Source: SCGC-AAA076-P13 sp905478035
GTDB lineage: Bacteria > Pseudomonadota > Gammaproteobacteria > Magnimaribacterales > D2472
Reading direction: 5' to 3'
DNA: 64,000 bases
Assembly (NCBI GenBank): GCA_943846785.1
Contig: OX044367.1
Coordinates: 1,233,871-1,297,870, forward strand
Shown: positions 1 through 8,569 of the stretch, piece after piece
Position numbering within the stretch: position 1 is the stretch's first letter
Layout: every line of letters begins with the position of its first letter
Program-made: the position numbers and the translations under genes
The notes under the pieces: generated by a model
Databases searched by the model: none
Told to the model about the DNA's origin: nothing
What the model saw: the letters and a program-made list of their open reading frames with translations, nothing else

Positions 1-935
1 GGAAGAAATCTGCATTAGCAAACATTTTCTTTTCATCAGCCATGACCTTTTCTACCTCTTCAGCTACTTGATATAGATCATCGTTGTCATGAAGAAGAGA
101 AAGCTCTTTAGCAAACTCTTTAATGACAGCATTTCTTGGATCTCTAATTGAATAAACAGCATGTCCAAAACCCATAATTTTTTCTTTATTTTCAAGCATT
201 GAAAGAATTTTTTCTTTTGCCTCAGTCTCTCGAGGTCCAATTTTCAATAAGCTCCATAGCTTTTTCGTTAGCACCTCCATGCAAAGGCCCTCTTAATGAT
301 CCAATTGCAGCAACAACACACGAATGAATATCAGACATGGTTGAAGCACAGACTCTGCCAGTAAATGTTGAAGCATTAAATTCATGTTCTGCATATAAAA
401 CAAGTGATACATCCATGACCTTTCTATGAAGATCACTTGGAGTTTTGCCATGAAGGATATGTAAAAAATGACCTGCCATAGAATCTTCATCATTGACTAG
501 CTCTATATCAATGCCTTCATGAGAGTACTTATACCAGTATGTAACAATTGATGGCATTGTTGCGATCATTCTATTAATTGAATTTAATTGATTAGAGAAG
601 TCTCCTTCAGGCTCAAGATTTCCTAACATAGATGTTCCGGTTCTCATTACATCCATGGGATGAGCGCTAGCAGGTATTTTTTGAAGAACCTCTTTTAATG
701 ATTGAGGAAGGTCTCTTTGATTTTTTAAAACTTCTTTATAACTTTCAAGCTCCTTAACATTAGGCAACTTGCCATATAAAAGAAGATAGGCAACCTCTTC
801 GAATGTAGCTTTTTCAGCAAGAGTTTCTATTTTATGACCTCTGTAAGCTAAACCTTCTATTTGACCAACTGTTGAAAGCGAAGTTTCTCCAGCAACTTGG
901 CCTCTTAGACCAGCTCCTTCAAGTTTTTTTACCAT
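1..935 (-). CDS. prpC: 2-methylcitrate synthase (partial, frameshifted)
   Basis: Condenses propionyl-CoA with oxaloacetate, the first step of the methylcitrate cycle. The intact first 230 or so residues carry citrate-synthase family motifs close to PrpC: YRGHKIETLAEKATFEEVA, SAHPMDVMRTG, GHFLHILHG, YAEHEFNASTF and GPLHGGANE. The frame ends at 222 in a stop, but reading on in another frame through 1-235 gives GPRETEAKEKIL, then MGFGHAVYSIRDPRNAV and ADEKKMFANADFF, the expected PrpC continuation. A one- or two-base indel in the short A-run near 240-246 explains this. The gene then runs off the low-coordinate edge, so the C-terminus is missing. It lies directly downstream of prpB on the same strand, 18 bases apart, and they presumably form an operon. 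Identification as methylcitrate rather than citrate synthase rests on the prpB neighbour and motif wording. Confidence 0.9.
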
Positions 936-953
936 TTTTTCCTCTTCTAGTTT

Positions 954-1820
954 TTAATCTTTAAATAAGCTATCTAATTTTTCTTCGTAGCTATGATAGT
1001 TTAAGTATTCGTATAACTCTTCTCGGGTCTGCATTATATCCAAGAGACCTTCTTGTGTCCTCTCTTTGGCTAGAGAAATGTAAATTTTTTCCGCTGCTTT
1101 GCTCATAGCTCTAAATGCTGTTAGTGGATATAAAATCATATCTACCTTTACTTGCTCTAATTCATCTTGAGAAAATAAAGGTGTTTTTCCAAATTCAGTA
1201 ATGTTAGCGAGAAGAGGAACATCAAGAGCTTCTTTGAATTCTTCATATTGATCAAGTGATGTTACTGCCTCTAAAAAAATACCATCGGCACCCTGTTCAA
1301 CATAACTTGAAGCTCTATCTATTGCACCGCTCATGCCTTCATCAGCTAAAGCATCTGTTCTGGCCATAATAAAAAATGTTTCGTCATGTCTGCCATCAAC
1401 TGCCGCTTTAATCCTATCCTGCATTTCATTCGAGCTAACAAGAGATTTATTAGGTCTATGGCCACATCTTTTTTGAGATACTTGGTCTTCCATATGGACA
1501 GCACCACAACCTGCATTGATCATTTCTTTTATTGTTCTTGAAATATTGAATGCTCCACCCCAGCCTGTATCAATATCAACTAGTAATGGTAGTGAGGATG
1601 CGTTAGAAATTCTTTTAACATCAATTAGTACATCATCCATAGATGTTATGCCAAGATCAGGAATTCCATATGAGGCTGCAGCAACACCTCCGCCAGAAAG
1701 GTAAATAGCTTTGTGTCCTGCTTTTTCAGCTAGTATGGCTGAATACGCATTAATAGTTCCTGGGATTACAAGAGGGGAATTTGATTTGAGTGCTTCCCTA
1801 AATTTATTACCTGATGTCAT
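954..1820 (-). CDS. prpB: Methylisocitrate lyase
   Basis: Cleaves 2-methylisocitrate to pyruvate and succinate, the last step of the methylcitrate cycle, in the cytoplasm. The 288-residue protein has the PEP mutase / isocitrate lyase fold hallmarks of PrpB: PGTINAYSA near the start, AIYLSGGGVAAASYG, LLVDIDTGWGG, the active-site loop KRCGHRP, IMARTDA and the C-terminal YHSYEEKLDSLF. Length matches the family (about 290-300). A longer frame opens with TTG at 1859, but ATG at 1820 fits homologues (MTSGNKFREAL). The TTG also falls inside the -35 of a good promoter whose -10 lies only 9 bases upstream of the ATG. Partner prpC follows 18 bases downstream. No prpD or acnD is visible within the window. 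Confidence 0.92.
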   Translation of the reverse strand: MTSGNKFREALKSNSPLVIPGTINAYSAILAEKAGHKAIYLSGGGVAAASYGIPDLGITSMDDVLIDVKRISNASSLPLLVDIDTGWGGAFNISRTIKEMINAGCGAVHMEDQVSQKRCGHRPNKSLVSSNEMQDRIKAAVDGRHDETFFIMARTDALADEGMSGAIDRASSYVEQGADGIFLEAVTSLDQYEEFKEALDVPLLANITEFGKTPLFSQDELEQVKVDMILYPLTAFRAMSKAAEKIYISLAKERTQEGLLDIMQTREELYEYLNYHSYEEKLDSLFKD

Positions 1821-1829
1821 AGTTGAGAG

Positions 1830-1859
1830 ATTATAAGTGAAGAAGATGCTGTTTCCCAA
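1830..1859 (-). promoter_or_regulatory. Promoter of prpBC, nearly leaderless
   Basis: On the minus strand a -35 hexamer TTGGGA (1854-1859) and a perfect -10 TATAAT (1830-1835) are separated by 18 bases. The predicted transcription start is about 1820-1824, so the prpB ATG at 1820 would have almost no 5' leader. The elements are seen directly; leaderless use is inferred. Confidence 0.55.
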
Positions 1860-1867
1860 ATTTACAA

Positions 1868-2530
1868 CTAACTATAAAATTTTACTCCTCTAATTATTCG
1901 ATCTTTATTGTTCTTTCTTCTCCATCTATTGGTATCTCTGAGACTATACACACACCCACAATATTCTTGCTGATAGAACTCTTCTCTCTTTGAAATTTCA
2001 ACCATCCTTGAAGATCCGCCTTGTTTTCTCCAATTAAAATCCCAGTAAGATACATCTTCGTATCTTTTTGCAGCTCGAAGACCTGATGTATTAATTTGGT
2101 TCATGTCCTTCCATCTAGAAATTCCTAAAGTAGTAGCATAAACACCAAAACCATTTTCCTGAGCAAAAAGTGCAGACCTTTCAAATCTCATATCAAAACA
2201 CTGAGTGCACCTTTTTCCTCTTTCAGGCTCATCTTCAAGACCTTTAATTCTTTCAAACCAATTATCTTTGTCATAGTCACCATCAATACATTCAAATCCT
2301 AATTTATCGCAAAATCTTTTATTTTCATTTTTTCTAATCTCATATTCTTCAGTTGGATGAATATTTGGATTATAAAAATAAACAGTAGTTTTTATTTTTG
2401 AAGCTGCAAGTGCTTCCATAATTTCGCCTGCACAAGGTGCACAGCAACTATGAAGAAGTAAACTAGAATTTTCTTTAGGCATATTTAAGGTAGGCCTAGA
2501 ATAATTGTCTAATTTTAAGTGATCGCTCAT
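1868..2530 (-). CDS. queH: Epoxyqueuosine reductase QueH
   Basis: Reduces epoxyqueuosine to queuosine in tRNA wobble-base modification; a non-homologous replacement of QueG (DUF208 family). The 220-residue protein has the family metal/Cys motif HSCCAPC (Cys29, Cys30, Cys33), a second pair in RCTQCFDMR, the YNPNIHP motif and a C-terminal YCGCVYS. Its length is typical. The ATG at 2530 overlaps the stop of thrH by four bases (ATGA), so translational coupling is likely. It is the last gene of a minus-strand group with thrH and the nucleotidase. Confidence 0.92.
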   Translation of the reverse strand: MSDHLKLDNYSRPTLNMPKENSSLLLHSCCAPCAGEIMEALAASKIKTTVYFYNPNIHPTEEYEIRKNENKRFCDKLGFECIDGDYDKDNWFERIKGLEDEPERGKRCTQCFDMRFERSALFAQENGFGVYATTLGISRWKDMNQINTSGLRAAKRYEDVSYWDFNWRKQGGSSRMVEISKREEFYQQEYCGCVYSLRDTNRWRRKNNKDRIIRGVKFYS

Positions 2531-3135
2531 TCTTGAAATAATGAATTTGATAATAAACCTCTTTCAAGATCTTTATAATTATCAAAAGATTCTATTTCAG
2601 GATAATTATTTGAAATTTTCTTAGGTGCGTTTATAAAAAAACCTTTTTCAGCTACTTCAAACATTTGTAAATCATTATAAGAGTCTCCTGCAGCAAGACA
2701 CCTATATCCCATAGACTGAAAACCTTGAATAGCCTGCTTTTTTGCTTTTTTATTTCTTAGTTTATAGGATACAACTTCATCGTTAATAACTTCTAAGTTA
2801 TGACATAAAAGTAATGGGAATCCCATTTTCTTCATTAAAGGCTGAGCTATTTCATGAAAAGTGTCTGAAAGAATTACAACTTGAAACTTTTCTCTAATAT
2901 TTGCTAAGAAAGATTCAGCACCAGGCAAAAGATCCAACTCATTTGATGCTTTTTTAATATCTGAAAGTTTTAGGCCATTAGCTTTCATAATATCAAGCCT
3001 AAAGTCCATAAGTTCTCCATAGTCTGGAATATCTCTTGTTGTTTTATTAAATTCCTCTATGCCAGTATTGCAAGCTACTTTCTCCCAGATCTCGGGAGTT
3101 AGAGTTCCTTCCATATCGAAACAAACTATTTCCAT
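2527..3135 (-). CDS. thrH: Phosphoserine phosphatase / homoserine phosphotransferase ThrH
   Basis: HAD-superfamily enzyme which in Pseudomonas has phosphoserine phosphatase activity and can transfer the phosphate to homoserine. The 202-residue protein begins with the HAD nucleophile motif written in the ThrH manner (CFDMEGTLTPEIW). It continues with TTRDIPDY, FQVVILSDTFHEIAQPLM and the metal-binding AAGDSYNDLQM. This wording matches ThrH better than SerB, which is longer. The gene overlaps queH by four bases and follows the nucleotidase by 18 bases. The function is assigned by family and is not unique, since bona fide phosphoserine phosphatase activity alone is also possible. Confidence 0.85.
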   Translation of the reverse strand: MEIVCFDMEGTLTPEIWEKVACNTGIEEFNKTTRDIPDYGELMDFRLDIMKANGLKLSDIKKASNELDLLPGAESFLANIREKFQVVILSDTFHEIAQPLMKKMGFPLLLCHNLEVINDEVVSYKLRNKKAKKQAIQGFQSMGYRCLAAGDSYNDLQMFEVAEKGFFINAPKKISNNYPEIESFDNYKDLERGLLSNSLFQE

Positions 3136-3153
3136 TTGTTATACCTATATAAA

Positions 3154-4053
3154 TTATTTATTTTTGATTCCATAAGGAACATGACCTGAGGCTGTTGTAT
3201 TTTGTGTGTCTATGATATGTTTTTTTTGATCATCAAAAAAGATATCAGCTTGAAAAGATTTAAGAAAATCTCTTTTAGACATGCCGCCCAAAAATAAAGA
3301 TTCATCTATTCTCACTCCCCACTCTCTTAATGTCTTAATGACTCTTTTATCAGAGGGAGCAGATCGAGCAGTAACTAAAGCCGTTCTAATTGGACAATTA
3401 TTTACATCAAAGTCATTCTGAATATCATTAAGCTCTACAAGAAAAGATTTAAAAGGCCCCTCTTTTAATGCTGTTTTAGCCTTAACTTCATTTTCAATAA
3501 AAGCCTCTAAGCCTTCCTCATGAAAAACTTTTTCAGAATCATCTGAAAAAATTACGGCATCGCCATCGAATGCTATTTTAAGTTGACCATCTTCTGATAA
3601 GAAGTTGTTATCATTGTCTCTAGAGATAATTGTTGCTGCAGCAACATTACTCTCAATAGCCAATTTTACATCCTCCATACTGCTTGATAAAAATAGATGG
3701 ACTCCAAAATCCTTTACATATCTGTGTGGGCTTTCGCCACCACAAAATGCAGCCCTGCTAATATCCAATCCATGAGCTTCGATTGAGTTTCTTATTCTTA
3801 AACCAGTATCTGATGTATTTCTTGACAGAAGAATAACCTCTATTCTTTGATGATCTTTATAAAGTGAATTGATATCTAATATTTTTTTTACAAGGTTGAA
3901 AGCCTCTCCTGGTTCAAGAGTTTTATCTTCATTTGCTATTTGGTAATCTCGATAAGAGTCGAGTCCGTCTTTTTCATAAATATCGTGACTTTCATCAAGA
4001 TTAAATAGAGCTCTTGATGAAATTCCTATTATTAATTTTCTATTTTCTTTCAT
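3154..4053 (-). CDS. 5'-nucleotidase family protein
   Basis: The 299-residue protein matches the bacterial/cytosolic 5'-nucleotidase family (Pfam PF06189), HAD-like hydrolases that dephosphorylate nucleoside monophosphates. Visible landmarks are IIGISSRALFNLDES at the N-terminus, VEVILLSRNTSDTGLRI-like text in the middle, FCGGESPHRYV, ISRDND and the C-terminal LFLGGMSKRDFLKSFQADIFFDDQ that supplies acidic metal ligands. Length is typical (about 300). It is divergent from lexA, with 67 bases between the start codons, and heads the minus-strand group nucleotidase-thrH-queH. Substrate specificity cannot be read from sequence. Confidence 0.82.
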   Translation of the reverse strand: MKENRKLIIGISSRALFNLDESHDIYEKDGLDSYRDYQIANEDKTLEPGEAFNLVKKILDINSLYKDHQRIEVILLSRNTSDTGLRIRNSIEAHGLDISRAAFCGGESPHRYVKDFGVHLFLSSSMEDVKLAIESNVAAATIISRDNDNNFLSEDGQLKIAFDGDAVIFSDDSEKVFHEEGLEAFIENEVKAKTALKEGPFKSFLVELNDIQNDFDVNNCPIRTALVTARSAPSDKRVIKTLREWGVRIDESLFLGGMSKRDFLKSFQADIFFDDQKKHIIDTQNTTASGHVPYGIKNK

Positions 4054-4060
4054 ATAAAAG

Positions 4061-4090
4061 TTGATATAAATATATATTCTGCATTATACT
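4061..4090 (+). promoter_or_regulatory. lexA promoter
   Basis: TTGATA at 4061-4066 and TATACT at 4085-4090 are separated by 18 bases, a good sigma70-type promoter. The -10 overlaps the first four bases of the SOS box, so LexA binding would occlude RNA polymerase. Confidence 0.65.
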
Positions 4091-4106
4091 GTATATACAT
4101 TCAGTA
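4087..4106 (+). promoter_or_regulatory. SOS box (LexA operator)
   Basis: TACTGTATATACATTCAGTA is a near-perfect gammaproteobacterial LexA box (CTG-N10-CAG with TA-rich flanks). It sits 14 bases before the lexA ATG at 4121 and implies the usual autorepression. It may also influence the divergent nucleotidase gene starting at 4053. Confidence 0.9.
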
Positions 4107-4120
4107 TTATTTTAAACATT

Positions 4121-4735
4121 ATGAAAGATATAACATCCCAGCAAAACAAGGTACTCAATTGTATTCAAGTATACATAAAGAAAACTGGATTTCCTCCAAC
4201 AAGAGCAGATATATGCAAAGAATTAGGCTTTAAATCTCCTAATTCAGCCGAAACACATCTTAGGGCGCTTGAGAAAAAAGGTTTTATTTCAATTGAGAGT
4301 GGAGCATCAAGAGGTATTTCAATAATTAATCCTGAAATTGAAAATGAAGGAGATGAATATCCTATTATTGGATTGGTTGCTGCGGGGTCACCTACACTAG
4401 CAACAGAAAATGTAGAGAAAGTTTTTAATTGTCCTCAAGGTTTCTTTGGATCAAATTTTGATTACTTCCTTCGCGTAAGAGGTCTTAGTATGAAGGATGC
4501 TGGGATCATGGAAGATGACTTAATCGCTGTTAAAAAAACTCAAGATATTAAAAATGGAGATATCGTTATTGCTAGAATTGATGATGAAGTTACTGTTAAA
4601 TACTTTCACAGACACTCACCTAAAATTGTTCACCTTCAACCAGCTAATGAAGATTTTAGCAATATTGAAGTAGACCTAGAACACACAGAACTTTTTATAG
4701 AAGGAAAAAGTGTTGGTTTAATTAGAGAAAATTAA
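4121..4735 (+). CDS. lexA: LexA repressor (SOS regulator)
   Basis: Represses SOS genes and self-cleaves when stimulated by RecA-ssDNA. The 204-residue protein has an N-terminal winged HTH (FPPTRADICKELGF, SPNSAETHLRALEKKGFI). It has the Ala88-Gly89 cleavage site in GLVAAGSP, catalytic Ser123 in RGLSMKDAGI and Lys160 in EVTVKYF, so every residue needed for autoproteolysis is present. Length is standard. An SOS box overlaps its promoter. It ends convergently, overlapping the next minus-strand gene by four bases. In Pseudomonas the lexA-topA interval also holds sulA, which is absent here. Confidence 0.97.
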   Translation: MKDITSQQNKVLNCIQVYIKKTGFPPTRADICKELGFKSPNSAETHLRALEKKGFISIESGASRGISIINPEIENEGDEYPIIGLVAAGSPTLATENVEKVFNCPQGFFGSNFDYFLRVRGLSMKDAGIMEDDLIAVKKTQDIKNGDIVIARIDDEVTVKYFHRHSPKIVHLQPANEDFSNIEVDLEHTELFIEGKSVGLIREN

Positions 4736-4989
4736 TGAAGTATTACAGGTTTTTTTGATAGTCTTTCTTTTTGTCCATCAAAAAATTCGTCAAAATCACT
4801 CACATTCCCGCTAACACTTTCAATACCAGCTCTTATCATTTCTTTTGCAACTGAAAGCTCTTGGCCTTGAAGAAATTCTTTTGATTCAGGTGAAAAATCA
4901 ATCTTTACTATAGGGTTTTCATGATCATCTGATCGCCTAAGTACAATACTTCCATCTGGTAATTGAGCTAGTTCTAAGTAATTCGACAT
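4732..4989 (-). CDS. Small conserved hypothetical protein between lexA and topA
   Basis: An 85-residue soluble acidic protein with the text LAQLPDGSIVLRRSDDHENPIVKIDF near its start and a helical second half. I recognise no catalytic motif. The start was placed at ATG 4989, preceded by GAGGT at a proper distance, rather than the longer frame opening at 5025, which would overlap the upstream gene. Pseudomonas genomes carry a similarly sized hypothetical gene at the equivalent place between lexA/sulA and topA, so it is probably a conserved gammaproteobacterial gene. Function unknown. Confidence 0.7.
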   Translation of the reverse strand: MSNYLELAQLPDGSIVLRRSDDHENPIVKIDFSPESKEFLQGQELSVAKEMIRAGIESVSGNVSDFDEFFDGQKERLSKKPVILH

Positions 4990-5011
4990 ATATTTACCTC
5001 TTACATCAAGC

Positions 5012-5449
5012 TTAGCATTCCTCAAGGGATTTGCGAAGTATGATAATAAATTCTTTATATCTATTTAGTAATAAATTAAATTTTTTCAAGCTTAATGTCT
5101 CATTTGAAACTATTATTGAGTCATTAACAGGCTCATGTAACATTTTTTTAACCTGTTTAAGATCATTAAATAATCCATTAGGACTGAATTCATTTTTAAT
5201 GATATTTTCAAGAAAACTGTTGGATGATAATTCAATCCATTTTTTCTGATATTCATATGAGCTAAAATCAGAATTATTAAAATTAATTGATGCTGCAATG
5301 CTATCAGCTAGTGAATCTAAGCTTTGTTCAATCGAAAGTACAAAAAGATATTGATCTGAATCATCATCTTTAGAATTATTTAATGCTAGTTTGGATAACA
5401 AACTGTCAGCTATGTCTAGATATAGATTTACTAGCTCTTTTGGATCCAC
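5012..5449 (-). CDS. Hypothetical protein co-transcribed with topA (DUF6586-like by position)
   Basis: A 145-residue, mainly helical protein with no signal peptide or membrane segment and no motif I can name. It begins with GTG sharing a base with the topA stop (TAGTG), so it is translationally coupled to topA. The place in the lexA - small gene - this gene - topA order corresponds to a DUF6586-type gene in Pseudomonas. That assignment comes from synteny and size and is tentative. Function unknown. Confidence 0.6.
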   Translation of the reverse strand: MDPKELVNLYLDIADSLLSKLALNNSKDDDSDQYLFVLSIEQSLDSLADSIAASINFNNSDFSSYEYQKKWIELSSNSFLENIIKNEFSPNGLFNDLKQVKKMLHEPVNDSIIVSNETLSLKKFNLLLNRYKEFIIILRKSLEEC

Positions 5450-8070
5450 TAACTTTTAAGGTTTTGAGACCACTCGCCATTACTATATAAAGCAGTCCAT
5501 TTTGTTTTTTTACCATCTTTTTCTGACGCTAAGTAATGAACATCTTCTGATTTGTTATATCTAACAACATATTCATTTCCATCTCTATCTTTTTCAGGAG
5601 CTGTCATTAAATATCCATGCTTATCTGTTTCAGGCAAAAACCTGCATGCTTCTTTTATCTCAGTTGCTAGATGATTTATTTCAGATACTTTGGGTGCTCT
5701 TGTCTCTCTATTTTTTGGGTATTTGCTTGCTGCTAGAAAAAGCCCTTTCATGCTATCTCTTAATAAATAATGATCTTCGCATTTCAGGCATGCTAAATCA
5801 GGCATAGAAATTGGTTCCATTGTTAGTGGTTTTGGCTCACCATTTCTTTGGAGTGCTCGAGTAGTTCCACAATTATCATTTAGACATCCAAAATATTTAC
5901 CAAATCTTCCAGTCTTAAGCTGCATTTCTGAGCCACATTTATGACATTCTAAAATTGGTCCGTCATAACCTTTAATCTTAAATAGGCCATCTTCAACAGC
6001 ATACCCATTACAATCAGGACTTTTGCCACATACATGTAGTTTTCTATTTTCATCAATAAGATAGTTATCCATGCTCGTTTCGCAAATACTGCATCTTTTT
6101 TTGATTAAAAGATTTTCAGCTTCCTCATTATCATCAACACTTATAGCTTCATCGCCTGATATAAGATTGACTGTTTTTTTACATTTATCATCACCTTCAT
6201 TGTCATACCCAGAACATCCTAAAAATACTCCATTTGAAGAATTTCTAATAACCATTTTATTTTTTGAGCAATCTGGACAAATAATATCTGTTGCAGTTGG
6301 TTTATTTGTTCGCATTCCACCATCTTCAATAGATGCAGAAGCTAAATCATTTTGGAAAGCTTTATAAAAATCATCTAAAACATTTTTCCAATTTAAATCA
6401 CCGCTTGCAACTTGATCTAAATTATTTTCAAGATTTGCAGTAAAGTCATAATTCATGATGTCATCAAAACTTTCAACTAAACGCTCTGTAACAATATGAC
6501 CAATTTTCTTAACAAAAAATCTTCTGTTTTGAATCTCTACATAACCCCTATCTTGAATAGTTGAAATGATATTTGCATAAGTAGATGGTCTGCCTATACC
6601 TTTTTTCTCAAGTTCTTTAACCAGGGCTGCTTCTGAAAATCTTGCAGGTGGTTTTGTAAATTTTTGATCTAAATTTAATGTATCTAAAACAAGCCTCTCA
6701 CCCTCAGACATTGGTGGCAAAATATCATTTTCACTATCTGAATTATTTTTTGCTACTTTAGTATAACCATCAAATACAACCTCTCTTCCTTTTGCAGAAA
6801 AGTTATAGCCATCAATATTTACCTTTACTGAGGTAGATAAATATTCTGCATCAGGCATTTGTGAGGCTATATATTGTTGCCATATCAAGCTATATAATCG
6901 TCTCTCCTCTTCTGAAGAACCTATTAGATCATCAGGATGCATAAATGCATTAGTTGGTCTTATAGCTTCATGAGCTTCTTGTGCATTTTCAGTACTAGAA
7001 TATATTCTTGGGGCGTTGGTAAGGTAATTTTCACCTAATTTATCATTAATATAATTTCTAGCATCTTGAATTGATTCTTTGCTTAAGCTTGGAGCATCTG
7101 TTCTCATATATGTAATATGACCTGCCTCATATAGCTTTTGAGCAACTCTCATTGTTCTTTTCACATTAAAACTTAGTTTTGTACTAGCAGCTTGTTGAAG
7201 CGTTGATGTTATAAAAGGTGCTCTAGGTTTGACTTTAACAGGCTTCTTAGTAATTTCATTAATTTCTAAATTAGCCAACTCTATTAAAGATTTAATTTTT
7301 TCAGCTTCTGCTTTCTGTAAAAGAGGATCAGATTTTTTTCTATTTAACGAAAATGGAATAATGCTGTTATTAGAAGTTTCAAGCAGCATCGAAACTTCCC
7401 AGTACTCTTCTGGAATAAACTCTTGTATTAATCTTTCTCTTTCATCTAGAACTCTTAATGCAACAGATTGAACTCTACCAGCAGATAAGCCTCGAGCTAT
7501 TTTTTTCCAAAGTAAAGGAGATAACTCAAAACCAATAACTTTGTCTAAAAATCTTCTTGCTCTATATGCTTTTACTAAATCTAAATCAATTTCTTTTGGA
7601 TCTGCAAATGAATCAATAATTGCGGATTTTGTTATTTGATTAAAGCGTACTCTTGAATAATCATATTTTTCTGGACCTAAAGCCTCTTTTAAATGCCATG
7701 CTATAGCTTCTCCCTCTCTATCAAGGTCGGTTGCTAAATAAATATGATCAACTCCTTTTGCTGCTTTTCTTAGTGATTTAATAACCTTTTCTTTTTCAGG
7801 AATTATTTGCCAATCTGCAGTCCACCCATTATCAGGATCAACACCCATTCTTCTTATAAGCCTATTTCTATCATTAACAGCCTTTAATTTTTGCTTCTCT
7901 TCTGGAGAAATATCTTTTGGTATAGATGCTCTTTTGGCTAATGGCGAAGCTTTTTTTGGAAGATCTCTTATATGACCCACACTTGATTCAACAATAAAAT
8001 CTTTGCCAAGATATTTTGATATTGTTTTAGCTTTTGCAGGTGACTCTACAATTACAAGTGATTTAGCCAT
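5449..8070 (-). CDS. topA: DNA topoisomerase I
   Basis: Relaxes negatively supercoiled DNA (type IA). The 873-residue protein has the Toprim domain at the N-terminus (IVESPAKAKTISKYLG, then DLDREGEAIAWHL), the clamp region and the active-site Tyr near residue 321 in HITYMRTDAPSLS. Later it has EKKGIGRPSTYA. From about residue 590 there is a C-terminal tail with several four-Cys zinc ribbons (CPDC...C, CSIC...C, CHKC...C and a single CLKC), followed by a basic end. Length and architecture match gammaproteobacterial TopA. It is followed by two small co-directional genes that overlap or nearly abut it. Confidence 0.97.
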   Translation of the reverse strand: MAKSLVIVESPAKAKTISKYLGKDFIVESSVGHIRDLPKKASPLAKRASIPKDISPEEKQKLKAVNDRNRLIRRMGVDPDNGWTADWQIIPEKEKVIKSLRKAAKGVDHIYLATDLDREGEAIAWHLKEALGPEKYDYSRVRFNQITKSAIIDSFADPKEIDLDLVKAYRARRFLDKVIGFELSPLLWKKIARGLSAGRVQSVALRVLDERERLIQEFIPEEYWEVSMLLETSNNSIIPFSLNRKKSDPLLQKAEAEKIKSLIELANLEINEITKKPVKVKPRAPFITSTLQQAASTKLSFNVKRTMRVAQKLYEAGHITYMRTDAPSLSKESIQDARNYINDKLGENYLTNAPRIYSSTENAQEAHEAIRPTNAFMHPDDLIGSSEEERRLYSLIWQQYIASQMPDAEYLSTSVKVNIDGYNFSAKGREVVFDGYTKVAKNNSDSENDILPPMSEGERLVLDTLNLDQKFTKPPARFSEAALVKELEKKGIGRPSTYANIISTIQDRGYVEIQNRRFFVKKIGHIVTERLVESFDDIMNYDFTANLENNLDQVASGDLNWKNVLDDFYKAFQNDLASASIEDGGMRTNKPTATDIICPDCSKNKMVIRNSSNGVFLGCSGYDNEGDDKCKKTVNLISGDEAISVDDNEEAENLLIKKRCSICETSMDNYLIDENRKLHVCGKSPDCNGYAVEDGLFKIKGYDGPILECHKCGSEMQLKTGRFGKYFGCLNDNCGTTRALQRNGEPKPLTMEPISMPDLACLKCEDHYLLRDSMKGLFLAASKYPKNRETRAPKVSEINHLATEIKEACRFLPETDKHGYLMTAPEKDRDGNEYVVRYNKSEDVHYLASEKDGKKTKWTALYSNGEWSQNLKS

Positions 8071-8129
8071 AATTAAAAATTAGTTCCTTTTCTTATAAAA
8101 ACATTCTTTAAACTTTTTTTGAAAGATAT

Positions 8130-8564
8130 TTATAATTCTTTTAGGGAATCAGAAATATTTTTAAGTTCTTCTAAACCTAATTTTTCTTCCCATAAAAAAG
8201 CTATTAATGTCTTTGAATAAATAACCTCATGAACATACAAAGATAATTTATTAAGCTTACTTTTAATCTCATCATACTCTTCAGAGTACTTAAGTTTCAG
8301 TGGAGAATACAAAATTAATTCGTCTTTGTCTCTAATAAAATGTGCTTCTTTTATATTTGTTTCATTTTTAAACTGATAGCAGACTAACGAAAAATCTTTA
8401 TTTTTAAAAGATAATGTACTTAAATTTGATGGAATAATTTTAAAACCGAGCTTAGATGCTTCCATTCTTAAATTTGAAATTTTACGAGATGATTTTGATG
8501 GAACTGCAAGACTGATAGTCCCGATCAGGAAAGTAATTACAACAAAAATAATAATTAATTCCAT
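8130..8564 (-). CDS. Hypothetical protein with one N-terminal membrane anchor
   Basis: A 144-residue protein beginning with one hydrophobic helix (about residues 3-23) and then a basic, soluble domain (SKSSRKISNLRMEASKLGFKI). This topology suggests an inner-membrane anchor with the remainder in the cytoplasm. No family recognised. It lies 5 bases after pyrD and 59 bases before topA on the same strand, so it is likely part of the same transcription unit. It ends with a leucine-rich amphipathic helix. Function unknown. Confidence 0.7.
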   Translation of the reverse strand: MELIIIFVVITFLIGTISLAVPSKSSRKISNLRMEASKLGFKIIPSNLSTLSFKNKDFSLVCYQFKNETNIKEAHFIRDKDELILYSPLKLKYSEEYDEIKSKLNKLSLYVHEVIYSKTLIAFLWEEKLGLEELKNISDSLKEL

Positions 8565-8569
8565 AATTT

